The translations under genes and the position numbers were made by a program. 44,296 nucleotides of DNA from CAZLRH01 sp964562015 (GTDB lineage Bacteria; Verrucomicrobiota; Verrucomicrobiia; Opitutales; JABDGR01): assembly GCA_964562015.1 (NCBI GenBank), contig CAZLRH010000028.1, positions 1 through 44,296 on the forward strand. Reading direction: 5' to 3'. The notes under the pieces are model-generated. The model was given only the letters and a program-made list of their open reading frames with translations, was not told the origin of the DNA and did no database searches. Position 1 is the stretch's first letter, and the number at the start of each line of letters is the position of its first letter. Below are positions 39,103 to 44,296 of this stretch, piece after piece.

Positions 39103-40956
39103 TCAAGGACCTTCACTGATTTGGTTTTGGCTCACCTTCCGCACGAGCGATGCGCGCGTCTGCGGATCGCTGACGGTGTTCACCCAGGCCAGGACGCCGG
39201 CAGGATCCTTGGCGGCTTGGACTGAAGAGGCCAATTGCACAATCGCGGTGTCACGCACCTGGCCCGCGGGTTGCGCATCGAGCCAGATCGTGAAGGCCTG
39301 CGGATCCTGTTTGACCCACGTGGAGGCGAGCGTGCTCGCCGCGCTGAGTTGGGTTGGACTTGCGGGGATTTGCCCCAGGAGCGTGGCCGCTTGGGCTGGG
39401 TCCTTCTTGGCTTCCGCCGCGACCAGGTTCGCCATGGCCATGTTCTGGCTCTCGCCGGGGGGCAGATTGGCCGCGTAGCTCCAGGCGGCATCCATGTTGG
39501 AGCCCGACATGCTGACCAAAACGTTGCTGAGCGCCTGGCTCCTGGCGCTGCCTTCGGGCAGGGTATTGGTCCAAGTCAAAGCGGCTTGCGGATCCGACTT
39601 GGCCATGGCCTGGGCCACTGTGGGGGCCGCGGGTAGGAAAGCGGAAGAATCCGTTGAATTCTGCACAAACGCGATGGCCCCCTTGGAATCGCTGGCCAGC
39701 CAGCTGGACATGATCGAAGTGACGGCGAGCGAGAGGACGGAGGCATCCGCACTGGGGAGATTGCCCGCCCAAGCCAAGGCGGCCTTGGGGTCGCTTTTGC
39801 CCCAGCCGTCGGCAATGCTGGAAATCGCGATTTGTCGGGCGTTCGGGTCAGTGACGGTGTCCAACAGAGAAACGGCCAGCGCCGGGTCGGGTTTATAGCC
39901 GGAATAAGTGGTCCTGGTCATGCCGCTTGCATCGGTCGTCGTCTGCACCCGGGGCGTGGTGAGGCCTTCAAAAATATTGGCTACGCCGGTCTCATAGGCA
40001 TTGCCGGTGGCCGCCTGGCTGAGCCAAGTGAGCGCGGCGGCGGGGTCGCCTTTCGGTCCGCTGGCTAACCCGCCGCTGATGGACAGGACGGCGTTGTTAC
40101 GCGCCGTGATGTTGGTCATTTTGTCGAGATTGGCGGCGGCCAGTTCGGGATTCTTGCCCGCGATTTCCGGAATCAAAGTGTTAAACACCGCCCGGTCTTC
40201 CGCCGGCAGCGTCAGGGCCCAGTCCAACACCCCTTGCGGATTCGTGTAAAACCAGGATTCCACCACCCCCATGAGCGCGTTGTTGCGCTGCGGGCCAGGC
40301 GGCAGGCGGGCCGCCAACGCGGCCGCGGCCGCCGGATGCGCGTCCACCATGCGCTGGAAAATATCGTTATAGGCACTGGGCGGGAGGGCTTCGGGAGAAT
40401 AAGCCGCCAGGATATTTGCCGCCTCTTGGGGATTCTTCGCGCAAAGGGAGGAAATCGCAGCAATCAACAGCTCTTGGCGCTGCTTGGGGTCCTTTACATT
40501 GTCCAGTAATTGCATGGCCAGCTCGGGATCGTTTCCTTCGGTGAAACCATCTATTCCCACTAAAAAACCAATTAAATCATAAATCAATATTTGTTTGTCC
40601 CCGCTATCTGGGGCATCATGGAGCATAGAAATCAGATCTGGAATATTTTTGGAGTCAAATCCACTGTGCCTCAAATACATTGCAAAAGACATCCGCTTGT
40701 CCGAGTCTTTCTTGGCCGACGGGGACCAATTCCCCGCCAGTAAATCGGCAATATGGATTTTTTCGTCTTCCAACGATTTGGGTTTGAGTAGCGAGAAGCG
40801 TTGCTCTGCATGCGAAGGGCCCAATCGATTCATCAATGGTCCCAGCGAGCCTTTCGGATCACCCAGCCACTGGTGTCTCCCGCCGTAATATCCCACTCCC
40901 ACCACGGCCAGCAGAACCGCCAGGAAGACCACTGTGCTGCGGAATGAACTTTTCAT
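39103..40956 (-). CDS. Large 'DP-A-A-W' repeat protein, 617 aa
   Basis: Function unknown. Residues ~8-24 are a hydrophobic anchor (VFLAVLLAVVGVGYYGG); a ~75-residue linker follows. The rest holds about fourteen repeats of 31-36 residues on the theme W-x-x-(S/T/K)-DP-x-A-A-(L/x)-x-W-x-x-x-LP-x-G-x-x-R-x-x-A, e.g. WGKSDPKAALAWAGNLPSAD and WVKQDPQAFTIWLDAQPAGQ. The repeats predict helical pairs and a solenoid in the periplasm. It aligns along its C-terminal ~200 residues with the product of 40985-42445, so the two are tandem paralogues, 28 bp apart. It lies in the block bounded by 144-bp direct repeats. No cysteine pair or catalytic motif stands out. Confidence 0.82.
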   Translation of the reverse strand: MKSSFRSTVVFLAVLLAVVGVGYYGGRHQWLGDPKGSLGPLMNRLGPSHAEQRFSLLKPKSLEDEKIHIADLLAGNWSPSAKKDSDKRMSFAMYLRHSGFDSKNIPDLISMLHDAPDSGDKQILIYDLIGFLVGIDGFTEGNDPELAMQLLDNVKDPKQRQELLIAAISSLCAKNPQEAANILAAYSPEALPPSAYNDIFQRMVDAHPAAAAALAARLPPGPQRNNALMGVVESWFYTNPQGVLDWALTLPAEDRAVFNTLIPEIAGKNPELAAANLDKMTNITARNNAVLSISGGLASGPKGDPAAALTWLSQAATGNAYETGVANIFEGLTTPRVQTTTDASGMTRTTYSGYKPDPALAVSLLDTVTDPNARQIAISSIADGWGKSDPKAALAWAGNLPSADASVLSLAVTSIMSSWLASDSKGAIAFVQNSTDSSAFLPAAPTVAQAMAKSDPQAALTWTNTLPEGSARSQALSNVLVSMSGSNMDAAWSYAANLPPGESQNMAMANLVAAEAKKDPAQAATLLGQIPASPTQLSAASTLASTWVKQDPQAFTIWLDAQPAGQVRDTAIVQLASSVQAAKDPAGVLAWVNTVSDPQTRASLVRKVSQNQISEGP

Positions 40957-40984
40957 TGAAATGAATGGACGGTTTATCGCTTAC

Positions 40985-42445
40985 CTATTTCCCGGTTTCA
41001 ATCTGGTTCAAGCGTAGCACGAGCACGTCGCGCTGCGGCTTCGGCAGCTTGCTGGCCTGCACCGCTTTGAGGGCGGACGCAAAGGCGGCATCGCGTTGTT
41101 CTCCCGGCGGCAGTTGTGCAACCCATTGCGTGGCGCCGCGGCTATCCTGCAAGGCCCAGGCCGCGGCCACATTGCCCGTTGTGCTGATTTGGTCGGTCGG
41201 GGGGAGCTGGCCCAGGAGGGTGGCCGCTTGCGCCGGATCCTTTTTGGCCTGGGCGACCACGAGGCCGGTCATCGCGGTGTCACGAGCGGTGCGGGAGGTC
41301 AGGTTGGCCGCGTAGCTCCAGGCCGCACCAAAATCAGACGCGGCAAAACTGGTCAGGACATTGCTCAGCGCCTTGTCTTTGGCGGTCCCCTCGGGCAGGC
41401 TGTCCACCCAGTTTAAGGCGGCTTGGGGGTTCGATTTGGACAAGGCAGCGGCAAGGGCCGGAGCCGCGCCCAGATAAACGGACGGGTCGGGCGCGCTTTG
41501 CACGTAAGCGAGCGCCGCAGAAGGATCAGTTTTTGCCCAGCCGGCCACGGTGGCACTGATGGCTGCATTGCGGGCAGTAGCCAGGGCATCCGGCAGGGTG
41601 TCAATCCAAGTCAAGGCGGCTTGGGGATCGGTCGCGCCCCAGGTGGCGGCCAGATCTGTGATGGCATTCGCTTGCGTTCCCGGCTCAGTGATTTTCCCCA
41701 CCAGCGCCGCTGCTTGCGCGGGATTCTGCTTGGCCAAGCCGCTCATGAGATTCTTTACACTGGAGTCATAGGTCGTGCCCGTGGCCACCTGATTTAACCA
41801 ATCCATGGTTCCCGCCGGGTCCTTTACGGCCATGGCCGAGGCAATCGTGCCGATGCTTTGGTTGCGGGCCGTGGCGTCCGTCAGCTTGTCCACATACTGC
41901 GCGGCGAGCGCGGGCTCGTTTTCCTTGCTGACCACTTCGGTCAGGGCGTCCTTAAGCGGGGCGGAATCCGTCGCCGCGAGCGAACCCGCCCAGTCCAGCA
42001 TGTCCTTGGGCGCGGTTTTGCCCCAGGTGCTCAGCACGGTATTGAAGGCATCCGTCCGGTTATTTCCTGGCGGCAACGCGTAAGCCGTCGCGGCGGCGGC
42101 GGCGGCCATGGACGAATTCCCACTCGCCCACATTTCAAAAACCATTTGATAGACGATCTGGGAATCGGCCCCCGGACGCAATTTTGCCAATTCCGCCAAT
42201 CCCTGTTCGCGGTCTCGCTTAATGAGGTTGGCAATCGCCATGGCATGACCCGGCACCGTCGAGCCGGGCCTGAGCGTCACTCCGTTCTTGAACGTCATGC
42301 CAGAGGGCCCAGCGTTTTTTTGCGCGGCAGGCGGAGTTAGCGGAGTAACGGGCTGCGACCAGCCCAGCATATAGGCCAGTGCCCCGGCAGTGAGCACAAC
42401 TAGCACACGAAGAAGCAAAGAGAGAAACGGAGCACTCGGTTTCAT
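40985..42445 (-). CDS. 'DP-A-A-W' repeat protein, 486 aa
   Basis: The product has 486 residues from ATG 42445. The N-terminal LSLLLRVLVVLTAGALAYML is a membrane anchor. A Pro-rich linker (SQPVTPLTPPAAQ) follows, then ~11 repeats of 31-36 residues, e.g. WGATDPQAALTWIDTLPDAL and LSKSNPQAALNWVDSLPEGT. As in its paralogues, Trp, DP and LP positions are the most constant, and intermediate residues vary freely, as in helical solenoids used for binding. It is upstream of the 617-residue paralogue on the minus strand and probably co-transcribed with it. The ends differ, with IETGK here. Function unknown; a scaffold or binding role in the periplasm is inferred. Confidence 0.82.
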   Translation of the reverse strand: MKPSAPFLSLLLRVLVVLTAGALAYMLGWSQPVTPLTPPAAQKNAGPSGMTFKNGVTLRPGSTVPGHAMAIANLIKRDREQGLAELAKLRPGADSQIVYQMVFEMWASGNSSMAAAAAATAYALPPGNNRTDAFNTVLSTWGKTAPKDMLDWAGSLAATDSAPLKDALTEVVSKENEPALAAQYVDKLTDATARNQSIGTIASAMAVKDPAGTMDWLNQVATGTTYDSSVKNLMSGLAKQNPAQAAALVGKITEPGTQANAITDLAATWGATDPQAALTWIDTLPDALATARNAAISATVAGWAKTDPSAALAYVQSAPDPSVYLGAAPALAAALSKSNPQAALNWVDSLPEGTAKDKALSNVLTSFAASDFGAAWSYAANLTSRTARDTAMTGLVVAQAKKDPAQAATLLGQLPPTDQISTTGNVAAAWALQDSRGATQWVAQLPPGEQRDAAFASALKAVQASKLPKPQRDVLVLRLNQIETGK

Positions 42446-42588
42446 CGGGCCCAGAAAATTTGAAGGCCCAGGAGAGTATTTGCAATCGGCAATTAACACT
42501 CAATGAGAGACTTTTATGCGCTATCGCATCTCGACTATGGCCGATGGCATTAGACAGCGACTGGCTGCGAAAAGAGGGCGTGAGCGGT

Positions 42589-42732
42589 GGTGTGCTCGGC
42601 CAGACCGACCAGGATCGGCGCGAGGACTTTGCCCACGGCTACGATTTCCGCGACGCGTTCGTGCGCCCGTTTGAATCCACGGCCCTGCCCAAGTTTCCCG
42701 GGCGCGTGCGCCTCGATGAGCCGGAGGACTGA
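42589..42732 (+). pseudogene. Displaced 3' fragment of a Minf_1886-family gene
   Basis: These 144 bp repeat the end of 38598-39032 (38889-39032), including the TGA, with six base differences. Five are silent (GAC/GAT, GAA/GAG, TTT/TTC twice, GAT/GAC) and one changes Lys to Gln (LGKTDQ versus LGQTDQ). The frame stays open 129 bp further upstream, but that sequence does not resemble the missing part of the gene. Homology ends sharply at the stop codon. The silent-only pattern means the copy diverged while still under selection as a gene, before it was truncated or brought in by recombination. It marks the right edge of a 3.6-kb block. Confidence 0.9.
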
Positions 42733-42748
42733 AGGAGGCGGTCGATGC

Positions 42749-43228
42749 TTACGCGGATTTCTTAAGCACGATCGTCAGGGTGCCGGTAAAGGCGTGGCCG
42801 AGGTTGGTGCCTTTCAGCGCCGCTTTAACCGTGAGGCCCGAGGCGGTGAGTGTGGCCTGGAGGCTGGATCCGGCCACAAACTGCGCCTTGCCGGCACTGG
42901 TCTTGCCCGTAAAGGAAGCCGAATAAAGCGTGGGGGTGGCCTTGACGCCGGTGAATTTCAAAATGAAGCCCACATGCCGCAAAAGATCCGGCACGAGGTT
43001 GGAGGGCGTGAGGCCGGTGGAGGTGATCTTCGCGGTTTCCATCGGATGGCCGACGTTTTGCGGCTGGCCGTTGGCCACCAGCTTGAGGCTCGAAAGGGTA
43101 TAGGTGCCTTGCAAGTTGCTGGCCAAGGTGGTCGCGGCGTAGGCCACTGGGGCCGAGGTTGCAACCACAGCCAGCAGGGTCAGCGCCGGCAGGAAGGACT
43201 GATGAAGAAAACGTCGAAGGATGTTCAT
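42749..43228 (-). CDS. Small exported protein, hypothetical
   Basis: The product has 159 residues. A signal peptide (LRRFLHQSFLPALTLLAVVA and following) is cut after VAYA near residue 30. The mature part is beta-strand-rich with alternating Thr/Ser/Leu (TTLASNLQGTYTLSSLKLVA, SASFTGKTSAGKAQFVAGS, SGLTVKAALKGTNLGHAFTG) and ends IVLKKSA. No cysteines or catalytic motif were seen, and no family is recognised. The lipocalin-like wording 'GTYTLSSLKLVANGQP' only suggests a small barrel. It starts 178 bp from the next divergent gene and ends 16 bp after the displaced gene fragment. Confidence 0.72.
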   Translation of the reverse strand: MNILRRFLHQSFLPALTLLAVVATSAPVAYAATTLASNLQGTYTLSSLKLVANGQPQNVGHPMETAKITSTGLTPSNLVPDLLRHVGFILKFTGVKATPTLYSASFTGKTSAGKAQFVAGSSLQATLTASGLTVKAALKGTNLGHAFTGTLTIVLKKSA

Positions 43229-43406
43229 AGAGGTTGAGAGTATGCTCTTCTAAGTGTCCCCGCAGGTCAAAAGGTTCCCGACCGAACTAGACTTAACGGA
43301 ATTTGACTATCCGCCGTCAAGTCAGGGCAACCTTGAGGTGACATAGTTGCGGTGGATGATTGGAGAATAGTTCGACGGCAGTGCGGTCGCTCCCTAGGCT
43401 CCGGGG

Positions 43407-44296
43407 ATGGCAGCCCCCGAACATCAGGCCAAGTATTTTACCCATGACGAGATCCGAGCCCACGGCGCGATCGGCAATTTGAATGAAGGCGTCGTGATCA
43501 AGGCGCACGGCGTGCACACGCGCTTGATTGCCTGGCCGGGAAACGGATACCAGACGGAGAGCGTGCATGTATTGACGCTCAAGGCCGGCGAGGAAAGCGC
43601 CCGTTATGCGTACACGCTGGCGGAAGAAATACTGGTCTGCGTCGCCGGCAAGGGCGAGGCGTTCCTGCTTGGCCGCTGGGTGGCCCTGGAGCCCGGCGAT
43701 ATTGCCTATTTTCCCGAGGGCGTGGAGCACGCGGTCAGAAATGCCGAGGGCAGCTCCGACCCTTTCGTCTTGGTTTCTCAAATCACGCCGCCGCAATTCG
43801 ATTTATATATCGAGGCGGGATTTTACAATGTCGCCCTGGGGGTCATGAACTTCGACGCCTGCTTTCATGCGGGCCTCAATGCCGATACCGGCACGCTGCA
43901 GGCGCCGCTGGCTTTGAAATACCGCGAGACGGAGCCGGAGGTCCGCGCCTGGAGCCGAAAGCGGGAGGATATTCGACGCGAAGGGGCCTTATTTAATATG
44001 TTCAAGGGAACGTCCTTTGCCGCCCTCGGAAGCCCGGCCGTGCTGGTCATCTGGCCGGGGGCGGGCTGCCGCACCGCGGGCTTTAATTTCTGCTTCAGCG
44101 AGCAGGAAGCGGAGTATGCGCATACGCATCCCGTTTCGGACGAGTGCCTGGTGCTCTGGGCCGGAAAAGGCCATGCCTATATGGGGAAGCCGGGAGCGGG
44201 ATTGGAGGTGGATACCCTGGATTGTCTGCTCGCGCCTTGTGGAGTTTTTCACGCGCCCCAGCAATCCGACGCGCCCAATGTCTGGGGTGGATTTGC
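43407..44296 (+). CDS. Bicupin-domain protein, 3' end outside the window
   Basis: The frame from ATG 43407 stays open to the end of the window (over 296 codons), so the protein is truncated by the edge. Two cupin domains are seen. In the first (~50-115) the metal motif HxH is replaced by YAY (SARYAYTLAEEILVCVAGKG), while the Glu and the later EHAVRN histidine are kept. In the second (~225-290) His239, His241, Glu246 and His282 give a complete site (EAEYAHTHPVSDECL, LLAPCGVFHAPQ). Such bicupins include oxalate decarboxylases, ureidoglycine aminohydrolases and sugar or hydroxyacid isomerases; the substrate here is open. Only the second domain should bind metal. Confidence 0.8.
   Translation, partial: MAAPEHQAKYFTHDEIRAHGAIGNLNEGVVIKAHGVHTRLIAWPGNGYQTESVHVLTLKAGEESARYAYTLAEEILVCVAGKGEAFLLGRWVALEPGDIAYFPEGVEHAVRNAEGSSDPFVLVSQITPPQFDLYIEAGFYNVALGVMNFDACFHAGLNADTGTLQAPLALKYRETEPEVRAWSRKREDIRREGALFNMFKGTSFAALGSPAVLVIWPGAGCRTAGFNFCFSEQEAEYAHTHPVSDECLVLWAGKGHAYMGKPGAGLEVDTLDCLLAPCGVFHAPQQSDAPNVWGGF

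Noticed and set aside
43317..43796. 159-codon minus-strand frame at the right edge
   Set aside because: It overlaps the bicupin gene, which is supported by two complete cupin motif pairs in one open frame from 43407 to the window end.

Overview
The window looks like a chromosomal segment of a Gram-negative, GC-rich member of the Verrucomicrobiota. Four things suggest this: a Minf_1886-type conserved protein (38598-39032), a cluster of prepilin-leader proteins laid out like the 'Verru_Chthon cassette' (32948-35567), an LPS gene (kdsA) and a menaquinone gene (menA-like). The placement is inferred from family recognition; no database search was run. No rRNA, tRNA, CRISPR array, phage module or transposase gene was seen.

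Layout. 1-541: end of an ammonium transporter gene and a PII gene, each followed by an intrinsic terminator. 748-2789: folE2 and the first of three 'DP-A-A-W' repeat proteins. 2875-6329: a GntR/YtrA-type regulator, ABC ATPase and two related permeases in one overlapping minus-strand operon, whose promoter and operator abut the regulator's start codon. 6638-9334: metallo-hydrolase, small membrane protein, pyruvate kinase. 9594-13311: a complete ribose-type sugar ABC importer. 13487-15311: a 6-TM sensor-like protein ending in a Cys motif, and a lone pseudopilin. 15394-20726: two tandem membrane/spermidine-synthase-like fusion proteins of about 870-880 residues. 21082-25492: exported proteins of unknown function, kdsA, a beta-hydroxyacid dehydrogenase and a glyoxalase-I-like enzyme. 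25593-26652 and 32060-32674: three small exported Pro/Ala- and Gly/Arg-rich proteins, each followed by nearly the same terminator hairpin. 26670-29757: NitT/Tau-type ABC transporter without a binding-protein gene. 29937-30685: HigBA-like toxin-antitoxin pair with a palindrome inside its promoter. 30721-31854: secreted lactonase-type propeller. 32948-35567: three-gene pseudopilin cassette. 35693-38478: menA-like gene, thioredoxin, small membrane protein, a MITE-like element and a GDP-fucose-synthase-like epimerase. 38598-42732: an intact Minf_1886-type gene, two tandem DP-A-A-W repeat genes, then a displaced 144-bp copy of the 3' end of the Minf_1886-type gene. 42749-44296: exported hypothetical protein and a truncated bicupin gene.

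The least explained parts are: (i) the 3.6-kb block with the two DP-A-A-W genes, bounded by 144-bp direct copies of a gene 3' end that differ almost only at synonymous sites; (ii) a 164-bp MITE-like element with 14/16 terminal inverted repeats and a perfect 8-bp target duplication; (iii) the secreted Pro/Ala + Gly/Arg protein family; (iv) several unrelated intergenic inverted-repeat families. Many genes also lack a Shine-Dalgarno sequence and have C/T-rich tracts before the start codon. Start codons were chosen by family length and alignment between paralogues, and several remain uncertain.
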